Shown in pieces: positions 21,843 to 33,067 of a stretch of DNA of 64,000 bases (position 1 is its first letter; the number at the start of each line of letters is the position of its first letter). A program made the translations under genes and the position numbers. Source of the stretch: Mimachlamys varia (Eukaryota; Mollusca; Bivalvia; Pectinida; Pectinidae); the NCBI GenBank assembly GCA_947623455.1, contig OX392527.1, forward strand, positions 34,898,201-34,962,200, in the 5' to 3' direction. The notes beneath the pieces are model-generated. The model worked only from the letters and a program-made list of their open reading frames with translations, did no database searches and had not been told where the DNA came from.

Positions 21843-24800
21843 ATGGCGGCGCCCATTGAACAGCCGGTGAAACATAAAACTACAAAACTACCACCAGAAA
21901 TTGATCTAACATCTCCACATTTTGACGCATCAAAGGCACTTTTTTCTAGCCATGTACTATTGCCATTTGCATCTGCAGAACCACTTGACAATTTGGGTAG
22001 GTTCAACAGTTGGTCTAAACAGTCAAAGAAAAATGAAGCTATCAACAATCTCGAAAATCTACCAGTTCAACCAGAAAGGAAGCCAACACATACTCATAGT
22101 GCAACACCAGCTGTGCCACTGCGTCGAAAAACTGGACAGAAACCAGCTATTGTTGAATTGTCCAAAAACTCCAAAAGGAATCGCAATAAACTCGATAGAA
22201 ATGTGCTCACACGAATGAAAGGTAAGTCCTATTGACTGTCAGATGTCACACAGTAGTTATTTCCCTTTAATCAACACCTACTAACTTGAGTGTGAAAAAA
22301 TAGATAATAGCAATTTTATAATTGACTGTAAATAGTATGATTTGGTGGAAAATGCGACGAGTTAGATAGTTTATGAAATTGTTTTAATCAATTATTTTCA
22401 ACAGAAGCCGATTTTAAAGGCCCAATATTAATATTGGCGTATCTTTCGGCAAAACTTGAAGCAGAAATTAAGCCTAATAACTTATATTTATAGATTTAGT
22501 TAAGATTAACTGATATCATCAATATTGAAGATGAATTCTTCCGTGGTTACCGGCACAGCAGCTGTTGAAACTCTCAGTATTTGTAAACACGTGTCCATTT
22601 TGAACGGTCTTTTAACTTATGCTTGTGTTGAAGTGGGCGACACCAGAATTATTTTCAATTCTTTGGATTTTTCTGTCAAGCGTTTCTTGTTAGTTACCGC
22701 TCAGGTTTACTTCGTTTGAGACTTATTTTTGTATGGCTTTCAAATGGATATTTTTCTTAATTTTTTAGAATCTCGAACAATTTCCTGAAGTTAAGAATAT
22801 TGGGCCTGTAATTCCCATGTATGTAACACATGTAAAAAATGTTCATTGTGAAAAAAAAAAGCAATCAATTATTTCTCTCCTCTAGAGAAGTGATGATCCT
22901 TTCCTTGAAGCATCGTAAGTATATCTGTTCATACATACTGATACAAAATATTAACTTGTATATTTTATTTCATTATTTATTTTTATTGAAGAATATGAGA
23001 AAGGACCCTTAAGTTTTCTGAAGAAATGTGTAGAAAATCGTCATGTGGTGAAGATCTGGACAAGAAATGCGTGTGAACTAAGAGGTTTCTGCACTGGTTA
23101 TCTTGTGGCCTTTGACAAATACTTCAACCTGGTAAAACAATTTTAATGCTTGTACATCTTTTCATATTTAATTTCTCTTTGTTCATTAACAGTATGTTCA
23201 ATATTGTTTGCAACGAAGTAATAAGTATAGTGATTTTTTTATCAACTTTCAAGTTATATATGTAAGGCCAACATCACATTCACAATGATGTTGTGGCTGC
23301 AGGTTATGAAGAAACAAATATAATCACCATGCCACCAGTATGTGATATTGGTCTGGTCTCAGCCTTAAGTACTTTTTCTTCTTCTTCCACTACTTAGTTG
23401 GGTTCTTCCAGAACGTTGGTAACTCGGGGTACCCTATCCCAAGGTCATGACAATTCATGGAGAAGATCTTCCGATTTTTATACTGTAACTTTATAACCTC
23501 AGCTCAGCAGGAATTTCGAAAGTTGAAAAATGTACGGAGGTAGGTTATTTTGTCAGTGGAGATAGTCATACTCTAAAATGTATTGAGGTTATAAATATTC
23601 CTGTATTTTTAAATTTACTAGATCCCACATTGAAATATATTATCAATACAAGTGTATTCCTTTTAATGAATGTATCATATAGTTGCTTGAATATCAGGGT
23701 GAATGATACAGGTTTGATGCACTCCTTGTTGGATGTAGTGTTTCCGACAAATGATTTAATCTTATCTTTTTATTTCAAAATCTTTAATTTAGCTCTCCAT
23801 ATCATTTGTTTCAGGCTTTGATGGATGTTGATGAAACCTACAGGAAACCTGTCAGTCGAGATAATCGCCCTCGAAAATGTACTGAGGTAGGTTATTTTTT
23901 AAGTAAAGATAGTTATGCTCTAAAATGTACTGAGGTAGGATATCTTGTCAGTGGAGATAGTCATACTCTAAAATGTACTGAGATAGGTTATCTTGTCAGT
24001 GAAGATAGTCATACTCTAAAATGTACGGAGATAGGTAAGGTTATCTGGCAATGCAATAAGCTGCTATGATAAACTATTTTGTGATAAGGAATTTTGAAGG
24101 TTGTGTAAAGGACATTATTGTTTTAATGTTTTAAAAGTTTTTTTACTTAAGAATATTCAATAATGGTTATGAATTAAGCCAAAAATTTATGTACAGATAT
24201 CATAGAAAAAAATTATAGACAAACATACCCTATTTTTTATACATTGTATTTGTTTCTGTATCTTGGCAGACATTACAAGTGGTAGCTGTTTCTGATCTAA
24301 AGAAGGTTGAACCGGTCAGTCACACTGAAGGACGAGATAGTACACAGATTGCCTCTGAGGAACCTTCAGTCAGGGCTCCTGTAGAAGGCAATGTGAATGC
24401 TGCTATGGAAAATCTTAAAATCACAACTGTAGAAAAGTCCCAAGAAAGTATTGAAAAAGATTGTGCCAGTAAATCTTTAGTCAACAACTGTGTAGGTAGT
24501 ACTGGAAGTAATTGTGAAAAAAATTCTCAGACCAAGAGTTCTCTGGACACATGTAGAACAGAGGATCAGACTCCGAAAGTTGCTGCAAGTTATAATACAG
24601 ACTTCAGTGAGTCGTGTACTGATATCAGTGATAAGCAAAGTGATAAAATTAAGTCAGATAAAAGGACAGAAAAAGTAAAAAGTGGAAATATGGACCAGAT
24701 GGTGTCATCATTTGATGCTGCAAAAGTGGCCAGGGTATGGCAAGAAACAGTGTCAAGGGATAAATCCAATCCTCCTCTCACACTCAAGTACAGACATGCT

Positions 24801-24857
24801 AATCAGCTGTTCATCAGGGGAGATAATGTGGTGTCTGTTAGCCTTGTTTATGATTAA
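21843..24857 (+). CDS. LSM11: U7 snRNA-associated Sm-like protein LSm11
   Basis: Four coding exons: 21843-22221, 22992-23131, 23815-23886 and 24270-24857 (TAA), 392 residues with matching phases. LSm11 with LSm10 replaces SmD2/SmD1 in the U7 snRNP ring that directs 3' end cleavage of replication-dependent histone mRNAs in the nucleus. Seen: an N-terminal PEIDLTSPHFDASKALF segment like the family N-terminus; NVLTRM (120-125); Sm1 motif around FCTGYLVAFDKYFNLALMDV then DETYRKPV; a long Ser/Lys-rich linker; and the Sm2 motif HANQLFIRGDNVVSVSLVYD at the extreme C-terminus. The split Sm fold is characteristic of LSm11. Start chosen at 21843 (AAAAATGGCG context); an in-frame ATG at 21753 would add 30 unconvincing residues. 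The donor of exon 3 lies in a duplicated region, so isoforms may exist. Confidence 0.92.
23525..23590 (+). repeat. Solo upstream copy of the LSM11 exon-3 donor repeat
   Basis: In LSM11 intron 2, AAATGTACGGAGGTAGGTTA and GTCAGTGGAGATAGTCATAC repeat the sequence that spans the exon 3 donor about 350 bp downstream. A second partial start follows (AAAATGTATTGAGGTT). An AG (CAGCTCAGCAG) precedes it, but a 29 bp exon here would break the frame. Confidence 0.8.
23874..24036 (+). repeat. Four 48 bp copies spanning the LSM11 exon 3 donor
   Basis: Copies start at 23874, 23922, 23970 and 24018. Each contains AAAATGTACTGAG and, where complete, AGATAGTCATACTCT. The exon boundary GAG|GTAGGT (23886/23887) is in copy 1. 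Copy 2 keeps a donor (GAG|GTAGGA, 23934/23935) and would add exactly 16 residues in frame. Copy 3 has ATAGGT in its place. Copy 4 has the strong donor ATAG|GTAAGG (24034/24035), whose use would shift the frame. Confidence 0.9.
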
Positions 24858-24871
24858 TTTGTTGTCAAGTT

Positions 24872-24877
24872 AATAAA
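24872..24877 (+). terminator. Polyadenylation signal of LSM11
   Basis: AATAAA begins 15 bp after the LSM11 stop codon and is followed by T-rich sequence (GATGTTTTTATTGG), implying a very short 3' UTR. Confidence 0.5.
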
Positions 24878-25099
24878 TTATTACGTTTATTTACATAAAA
24901 GATGTTTTTATTGGAGAACCAATGGAAAGAATCTTTTCAAACCTGCTCAAAATAATCTTTGGTAAATGAAGATACAAATTTTTAAAACTGGGATTCCTGC
25001 CCATACCTCAAGGCCCCAGCTAGAAAACTTACCAATATTTCACAAATATTCTTTTCCAGACTCTAAGTCTCTAACAATGGTAGTTATTACTCCCTGCTT

Positions 25100-25335
25100 G
25101 ACACTCAGCATTAAGGGAGTGGAACAACTGGTTAGCGCGTTGTCAGTATAATAAGACCAGTTGGGGTGTTCTGCTGGGGGCTTTCGACAGAATACTTCAG
25201 TGTGGTAGCACTTTAAATTGGCAATAGATCAGGACTATCACAAGAAGGCTTACATAAACATAGCAAAGCCTCCCAAATACACACACTCAACACAGGTATC
25301 CATATTACATACACTGGTAAGCCATCCTTAATGAC
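25100..25335 (+). repeat. SINE-like dispersed repeat
   Basis: The sequence from GGAGTGGAACAACTGGTTAG through TTCGACAGAATACTTCAGTG, GTAGCACTTTAAATTGGCAA and CACAAGAAGGCTTACATAAA resembles a short interspersed repeat I associate with bivalve genomes. The head has a weak A-box (ACTGGTTAGCGCG); no clear B-box. Assigned from memory of the pattern. Confidence 0.4.
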
Positions 25336-26219
25336 CCTGGCTGATAAATGATTACTGCTGTTCCGATTAATCAATTTAGTCGATGTCTAGTTGTTTGTAC
25401 TTGAAAATCAATTAATCGATCACTGTTCATCATGATCGATCATGGTTTGACTAATTGTAGCTTTCCATGCTTTTCATATTGGCCAATCTTAATTTCTTCA
25501 ATGAATAGTGACAACATGGTTGCAGAAGTCTGTTTATACCAAAACTGTAGTCTTACATATATCTACGTAACAGTATCTCTGATTGGTAAAGTGCTCCATC
25601 CAGCAACCAATCAGAACCAGTTTTTTGATGTACATTTTGTAATGCGGCATGAGACACAGTATCAAAATGACAGTACTGAACTGAAGGCCTGAAGAAATAA
25701 ATATCATCTTGGTACTATCTCTTTGAAAGTCATAAACATTTAAGGTTTTGGTACTGAGTGAGACTGCCAATCATTGACTTATTAATTAAATGTTTTGTAG
25801 AAAGTGTGACGGATCTGATACTGTGTTCAGTACGTGACACGTTTAGTTCTCTGACTGATCGGGAATGTCATTGAATGATATTTAGACTATAGATATTGTG
25901 TTATGTCTTAATTCATCACTTTTCTTTTATACAATAATCGATCATTAGTCGATCATCAGTCGTTTGTGTAACAGTGATGATCTATCACGATTTTTCAAGT
26001 GATTCCCAACACTATATATGATAAAAGAGTAAAAAGGACGTAAAACTAATCAAACCAGTCTATTTTTCTGTATATATAGAAAGATATAAGGAGTCTTCTT
26101 TAATTTGTAAATTTCAATACCCCTAGGCTATCTGTTCCACTTTTGGGAGGTGGTGAAGTTTAATATAATTTATGGAAGGAAATAACACTTTCAGTAGAAA
26201 ATTATTCCCCTATGGTGAG
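25336..26219. other. Noncoding, several ATCGAT/ATCGATCA motifs
   Basis: Two clusters of ATCGATCA-type palindromic words (about 25420-25445 and 25938-25965) stand out, the latter TAATCGATCATTAGTCGATC. No gene or array recognised. Confidence 0.35.
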
Positions 26220-26660
26220 AACTGAGAATCAGGGGAAAATGTGACCTTGACCTATTATGTGACCTTGATGTTTTGTCATTTGACTCCTTGTTTATTTACG
26301 ACTAACTTTGCTTCATAATTTCATAAAACAAAACTCATCAGTGAGAAAAAAATACAAAATTTGTTCTTGACCTTTGATCCGATTTTGGTCAGTTGACTCC
26401 TTGTTTAATTCTGACAAAGTTTGCTTCATAATGTCATTACAAAATGTGCATCTGTGAAAAAGTACTAGAATTGACCTTTACCTTTGAACCTTATGCCCTT
26501 GACCTTGGTAGGTATTTTTGTAAACTGAATATCTTGACCGATTTTCAGGTTAATCAGTCAATTAATACTTAAGTTATCAGCCATGAGCTAAATTTGTGGA
26601 CAGACGGACAGAGTGAATACTATAGGACACCTGTATCTCCCGAGATGGGGCCCTTATTAG
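26220..26660 (+). repeat. Dispersed repeat with GTGACCTTGA and TTGACTCCTTGTTTA words
   Basis: Three decayed subrepeats of about 125 bp, each with TTGACTCCTTGTTTA and TTTGCTTCATAAT followed by CAT...GTGAAAAA. It ends near GGACAGACGGACAGAGTGAA, a common mollusc repeat edge. No coding capacity. Confidence 0.5.
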
Positions 26661-27785
26661 TAGAGGTGTTCAAGGTGAGTATAAATTTGATGTCCCCAAC
26701 AAGAACAAAGTTCTTTCAGGCGAGAATAAAGCTAGAAGTGTCCCAGGTGAGAATAGAGTTATAGTGCCCCAAATTAGAATTATGCTAGTGGTGTTCCAGG
26801 TGAGAATAAAAGTTTGTATTGTAACATGTGAGAGTAAAGATATTGGTATCCTCAATGTGCAAAGGCAATTGAGATGCCCCAGGTAAGAACAAAGAGTGCC
26901 CAAAGTTTCCCAAGGATAAAGCAAGAGGTTTCCTAGGTAAGAAAAACGTTAAATGTATCACTGGAAAGAGTATAGATAAAATTATCTCTACTCAAAAGGT
27001 ACCCCTAGTTAGAATAAGGATTAAGGTGTCCATTATAAGAATGAATATAAATGTGTCGTACTAAGAATATAAGGGTGTCCATAGTAAGAATACGAAAGTA
27101 TCCCTTGTTAAAATAAAGATTAAAGTGTTCATAGTAAGAACAATATTAAGGTGTCCATAGTAAGATCAAATATAAAGGTGTCCATAGTAAGATCAGATAT
27201 AAAGGTGTCCGTAGTAAGATCAGATATAAAGGTGTCCGTAGTTAGATCAAATATAAAGGTGTCCGTAGTTAGATCAAATATAAAGGTGTCCATAGCTAGA
27301 TCAAATATAAAGGTGTCCATAGTTAGATCAAATATAAAGGTTTCCATAGTAAGATCAAATATAAAGGTGTCCATAGTAAGATCAAATATAAAGGTGTCCA
27401 TAGTTAGATCAAATATAAAGGTGTCCATAGTTAGATCAAATATAAAGGTGTCCATAGTTAGATCAAATATAAAGGTGTCCATAGTTAGATCAAATATTAA
27501 GGTGTCCATAGTTAGATCAAATATAAAGGTGTCCATAGTAAGAACGAATATAAATGTGTCCAAAGTAAGATCAGATATAAAGGTATCCATAGTAAGACCG
27601 AATATAAGGGTGTCCATAGTAAGAATACGAAAGTACACAAGGTCAAAATAAAGATTCAGGTGTCCATAGTTAGAAATGATATAAAGGTGTCCATGGTAAG
27701 AACGAATATAAAGGTGTCCATGGTAGGAATGAAAATAAAGGTTTCCATAGTAAGAATACAAAGGCATTCCTGTTAAAAACAAATT
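26660..27785. repeat. 27 bp minisatellite, about 40 copies, decayed at both ends
   Basis: Best copies at 27140-27650: AAGGTGTCCATAGTAAGATC followed by AAATATA. Unit length 27 bp equals nine codons, so KVSIVRSNI (+) and DTFIFDLTM (-) frames both remain open for 160-230 codons. Nothing suggests translation. Confidence 0.9.
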
Positions 27786-27959
27786 TAAATGAATAAATAA
27801 CAGGTATGTGAACAAGATAATGAATTACAGTCCCCACCGAATGTGACCAAAGTATGAAGCACCAGTGAGTAGTAGCTTCGGAAATAGAGCCCTTACAATC
27901 TTTTCTTTCTTGGTAACAATAACCTATATTTGAAACACGAATCACCGCATCACCAAGTT

Positions 27960-28275
27960 GCACCCATGTTCCATGTATTAAGTTTCAAAGACAAGACGTA
28001 AGAAATTGAGCACAGGAAAACTTTTTTATGTAGGTCAGAGGTCAAAATGAAGGTCTTAATGACCTACTTTTGGTACATGACACACTGCCCCACCAATGTG
28101 AACCCATATGAAAAAGAACCCAAACAAACTTTTTCTTTGGCGTAGGTCAAAGGTCAGAATGACCTACTTTTTAAACATGACATACCGCCTCACAAAGGTG
28201 AACCTGTGCCCGAAGTATGAAGTTCCATTGACTTGTAGTGTATGAAATAGTCTGGACAAGATAGTGGAAGGACAA
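27960..28275 (+). repeat. Dispersed repeat carrying two perfect DR1 motifs
   Basis: Two subrepeats of about 120 bp with CCTACTTTTGGTACATGACA and TCTTTGGCGTAGGTCAAAGG. Same family as 10545-10865 (reverse) and 18050-18310. Contains AGGTCAGAGGTCA (28032-28044) and AGGTCAAAGGTCA (28144-28156), each followed by an inverted TGACCT. Ends near GGAAGGACAATAAT. Confidence 0.6.
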
Positions 28276-28511
28276 TAATAAGAAGCTTGGATAAAGATGG
28301 AGGTGTTCCAAATATGATGCTCTAGGAATTAGTCAAAACATAAACCAATGACCTTTCAGGCTTCATGTCAACACCTACCACGTTTACTGTAGTTATTATG
28401 AACAAGGTTTGCCATGTTCATGTGACCTTGAAATTGTGCTAGTCATCCTTTTAACCAACGACATGAGAGAAAATCACCACTTTATCTTCTTATTATTTTT
28501 CGGTCGCTAGT

Positions 28512-28817
28512 TTATTTGTGCTTCTTCAAAGCAGCGATTTGAAGCTCTAGTTTTCGTAAAGATATCCCAACCTTCTCTTTACGACACCAAAATATGCCAT
28601 AGCAAACCTCAAGGGTCTGTGAGCGCCACCTCATGGATGAAGCAAGAAGACTAGTTATACCGTATGTATTTACGGTTGGTGTATCATGTGCATTGTCTTG
28701 GGAAAAACATAAATTACAAAAAAAAAAGAATATTTCGGTCCTTTGATGTTCATCTAAGGAATCTCGCGGTAACATAACGGTAAAAATTAACAGACTTGTC
28801 TCTTTTGTAATCCGCAA
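28512..28817 (-). CDS. Hypothetical open frame, doubtful
   Basis: A 101-codon frame on the minus strand ending SLRKLELQIAALKKHK. No homology recognised, no splice context and no promoter. Codon composition is less AT-biased than the flanks and the last 40 residues look protein-like, but the region may equally be a dispersed repeat (GAGCGCCACCTCATGGATG). Not called as a gene. Confidence 0.12.
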   Translation of the reverse strand: MRITKETSLLIFTVMLPRDSLDEHQRTEIFFFFCNLCFSQDNAHDTPTVNTYGITSLLASSMRWRSQTLEVCYGIFWCRKEKVGISLRKLELQIAALKKHK

Positions 28818-29136
28818 ATGACATGTACCTTAGACCAATCAAACGTCCATAGTCCCGTCATCAGTTTTGCTATGCCATTGCTCCAGGACTGTGAAGAGCG
28901 TAGGTCAGCGCAACCCCTTGGCAGGGTATAGTGTAATGTATCTATACCCAGAAGTATCTAATGTAGAAGTCCAATAATAATGTAAGTAGCAATAACCTAC
29001 GTGTAGCTAGAATCTAAATCACAGAGCTTCATTATGCGAGTTGCTTCCCCTATCGTACTGCGAGCAGAGGGATATTGCAATGAAAGAAATTATGTTTAAG
29101 CTATGCTTGTCTTTTATTATGGAACGCCGTAGCTTT

Positions 29137-30158
29137 CAGGGGCGTAGCTGCCATGTAAGCACATACGCCCGTGCTTGCACACCAGTATCCAAAGTATGTG
29201 TATTAAAGTCGAGAAAATTTTATAATTTGACTTCACACTGAGACTGTAACTCTTTTTTGTCGACCTGTCAGATTAACAGACCAGACTGCAGGAAGTTTGT
29301 CGTATAATCATGTCATATTAGGTTTTATTAGATTTACTTTAAAATGACCCTTCTTTATCATTCTAAGAGTAATAAAAGAAGGGTCAATACTGTAAAAGCC
29401 AATATTTTAGCGCGTGAAATTTTTCGCTTAGTCAGCCTCCAAACTGTTTGCGATGTGGAAATTTTCGCGCTGCAGTCATGCTATTTTGCATTGTGTACCT
29501 AATATACTGTTATACACTGTAGAGTTTGAGTATTTTTGAATATGTTCGCGTGTGGATATATTCGCGGAGATTTACTGTCAGCGAAATAAGCGAAAATTTC
29601 CACACCGCGAAAAATTCCACTTTTACAGTATTAACTAAATTTTCGGTCAGTTCAAACAAAATGTCAGCAAATACAATCATTAATGAGTCAGGCCAAAATT
29701 CCTTAACTTAAACATCTTCATAGGAAAGCATTACAGAAATTAAAGAAAATTCCTTTTTCCCGTAAATTCTATAATGTTTTCCTGTGGAAAAAGTGGAAAA
29801 TTACTCTAAACACTCTAGTTTTGCCGTACCAAATTCTCGGGTCCCTGTGAGACGTATGTATATCAAAGATAGTTTTATATGTCTCTGTTATTACAATGTA
29901 CTTACTGACGAGTAAATGGCATACGAAACGTACATCTGGATAATGTTTTTTTCTATACATCATGGAAGTAAAACATATCGTATTCCATCTTTGCAATATT
30001 AATTTGTACAATGATAGGCCAGACAATGTTTATTCAAACAAGTCCAAAACAACGGTACAACTTGAAGTTCAAAGGTGATTTTTTTCCCGAAGGATCCCCT
30101 CCCCTACTTGTAAACGTCGCGGGGCTTGCACATCAATATACCTCCAGCTACGCCCCTG
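29137..30158. mobile_element. hAT-like non-autonomous element shell
   Basis: Perfect inverted ends CAGGGGCGTAGCTG (29137-29150 and, reversed, 30145-30158). CAGGGG ends are typical of hAT transposons. Similar purine/GCAC words follow each end (GCCCGTGCTTGCACA; CGGGGCTTGCACA). No transposase frame. The expected 8 bp target duplication is not exact (GTAGCTTT / GCTTTTAG), so the boundaries need checking. It contains a nested MITE. Confidence 0.5.
29388..29630 (+). mobile_element. MITE copy 1 (TACTGTAAAAG ends)
   Basis: Ends TACTGTAAAAG and CTTTTACAGTA are inverted repeats 243 bp apart. The interior has repeated GCGAAA/TTTTCGC words (TTTTTCGCTTAG, AAATTTTCGCGC, GCGAAAATTTCCAC). A second copy lies at 50575-50806 in the other orientation. 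Probably TA-target (Tc1/mariner-like) by its end bases. Confidence 0.75.
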
Positions 30159-32559
30159 GCTTTTAGAAACAACTCCAATAATAGATCATTATAACTACTT
30201 ATATTTATTTCTTGGTATCATATCATATACTATGGCCTGTGTGTTATAACAGGGACTTTGGGGCTGGTATCTCTTGGACATTGTGTAGGACAACTAGTGG
30301 TAGTTGTATCTCCTAGCTACTTTGTAAAAGGACATAAGTAGGCATGACCTTATGTACAATCATATAAATCCAAGATGGACACCTGTCGATTTTTTTTATC
30401 AGTCCCGAAGTCAAAAGGTCACAACAAAGGTAAACATTTCTTTCAAATTAAGGAAGACTCATCTTGTATTTCTCATGAATAGCCAAAACAATATTTCATT
30501 GGAAAAATCAAAGATGGCCACGGGTCGCAAGTGGGTGCTTTATAAGTTCCCAAATTGAAACAATGCACACTTGGGACCAAGGGGAATTTACAAATGAAAT
30601 ATGAGACTGATCCATCCAGTATTTGTAAAAAAAATATACGCTAGGAAAAAATAATGTTAAATGCTAGATCGAGTCGGTACAATGCATATACCATCTCTGC
30701 ATCATTTACAGAACAAAATGAACCTTAAATAAAGCGATACCAATCTATAACGGTCAGATACTGGTCGTCTGTCAGCCATGTTATTTTTCGAATCGGTCCT
30801 AAATTGGGATAATGCACAACCAGGGGCCAATGTAACCTTCATATGAAATATGAGAATTATCTAAACCCCCATCGAATCGGTCAGAAAATAAGAAAAAGTT
30901 CAAAGAAGTGAGGAGACGGATCATTGTTCGTAGGGTAGCCAAGAAAACAAATATTAACAATGTATTTCTCTCTTTGATATAGTAAATAGCCAAGCGACTA
31001 TAATTGGGTTAAAACAAGATGTTACCATCAGTCATCACTGCTTTGTTCAGACTCACATGTCAAGTTACATGCAACATTCTATGAACTGTTGTGAAAGGAG
31101 AGCGCTACGATTTATGCGGCGATTTCCTTTGTGAATCAGCGCAAAAATGAAACACATCTTGTCGAAATATTACGAGAGGACAAAGGATTTTTTTGTACAA
31201 CATTTTATATTCTTAATGCACAGTATCATTCGTGTAGTACTTAGAGATACCGGTCTGACAATAATTCTTTGACTTTCGCAGAAGCGTAAATACTTTGTTG
31301 AGCGGGGACATTTCAGAGAGATTGAAACTCTTCGTCGTTGTTGCAAATTACGACACGCTGGACATGTCCCACCACCTTAATCATCATTGGCCTCGATCAA
31401 AGCGTGCCATTAATTTCACCGACAAAGATTATAAACCATACAGACTTTCGGTGTTCATTAAATCCGTTTATTGTGTACTACTCTTGGCATGACAATAGTT
31501 CAATCTGTTTTTTAGTCACACTCAGCTTATGAGCGGCAAATGTGACTTAATTTTCGCATAAAGTAGCTTATCGTGTTACACGATACATTTGTCCTGCTTA
31601 TGTGCTGAATCAGCAGGTGTTCGGTAGACCTACTGCGCACTCTATACCACCGACTACTTAAATATTGAAGATAAATCTTTTATTAGAATACGGAAGTCTG
31701 TAGGTCCTTTATTTAAATAGCAATGCTTTCTTTATATTGAGGTGAAATATTCACGTCTTGTTAAACGTCTTGCCAGGAAAGCCTTCTTTTGAAATAAAAC
31801 AAACACTGTAGGTTTTTGATAACAAACAATCAAACATACAACCCTATGTAGTAATAGTTTCAGGTGAGATGCGCAAATAGATTTTTTGCTATATAAGTCC
31901 GTGATAAGATAAGCTGTTGTAGCTATATATAAAGCGTCCCAATACGAGTCGTTGCATATATAATTATCAGTGCAATATAGCATTGTGAACATTTATAAAT
32001 AACGAAATGGGCAAAAAGGGCCGATATATCTGAAATTCATGTAAAAATCAAATAAAATAGTTCTCACATAGAATTGGGAGCTAAATTGGTAACTTTGGAT
32101 GGACGTAGAAAAAAAAAAAACAAAAAAAATAATATGAAAACTGACAGCTAGGCTACTTGTACAAGTCAATAAGTTAATATTAACGTCTGGACCGTTGCAG
32201 ACAATCTTAAAGTAATACACAATGTACATCACTCTAGACTGTATAGTGGTTCTGGTTGACGATATCTTTTTAAGCAACATCCACTGTGGTAGGCCTTAAA
32301 TATAAAACCATTTTTCTAGACCTTTCTTCCGTTATTAACAGTGCATCGTGCCCAGATGACACACCACAGGAAAAAAACTCCCGCCCTTTCCCAATATAAT
32401 TTCAATGAGCTTTTCACCCTTTGTAAATAAACAGAGTACTGCGCACATGGTAAACTTGTTATGTGTGTCTTGGATCCCAACTACAAAGCTTTGAAAAACA
32501 ACACCCAAACAATGCCTTCATATGCAAATTGTTATGGATTGATATGTAAATTTTCTTGG
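30159..32559. other. Noncoding DNA upstream of FOXJ1
   Basis: AT-rich, no exon, array or RNA gene recognised. A similar phrase CAAATTG...ATAATGCACA...GGGCCAA(T) occurs at about 30550-30590 and 30800-30845, suggesting an old duplicated segment with GATC/CAAATATGAGA words. Confidence 0.35.
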
Positions 32560-33067
32560 AGTGACCCATTTTCGAAAGTGATGGTCCAATCAGTATTATG
32601 ATTAATGGCTTCGGCAAGGCATAATGGACCAATCAAATAAAACGATAGATCGCAGCAGAACGTGTTTACTCCCGCTACCATAGCCGAATACACAACAGTG
32701 CCGAGAACCAATCAGAAACAAGGTAATATTTACAAGCGTTTACCATGTTGCTACGATGTTTTGATTCATCAATCGGGTGCACAGGTAAAAATCTTCATTC
32801 TGCAATGTGTATTGCCAGGGCACAGTAGCAGGTATCGGGGTGGAGGAAAGCTGGAATACAATGGATATCTGTAATTAGGCACATTTTGGATGAATGCAGT
32901 ATAACGAACCTGCAGTAGAACCGGCTCTATTCATCTATGATAAGATTTAGCGGTTCTCCGACAAACAAGCTTGGACCTATTACCTGGATCATAGCACAGG
33001 TGAAAAAGGTTTAGCGGGAGACAGCTAGCCGTGAGCAGTTTTTACCGGGGCTCAAAGTTACCCACAG
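32560..33067 (+). promoter_or_regulatory. Candidate FOXJ1 promoter and noncoding first exon
   Basis: Three CCAAT boxes at 32586-32590, 32629-32633 and 32708-32712 (each CCAATCA-type) and an octamer ATGCAAAT near 32522 cluster here. A strong donor CACAG|GTAAGT at 33067/33068 could join to the acceptor TTTTGCAG|G at 34059/34060, giving a noncoding exon 1. The transcription start is not determined. Confidence 0.4.

Noticed and set aside
28512..28817. 101-codon minus frame as a new small gene
   Set aside because: No homology, splice or promoter evidence, and it overlaps sequence that looks like a dispersed repeat; retained only as a doubtful entry.
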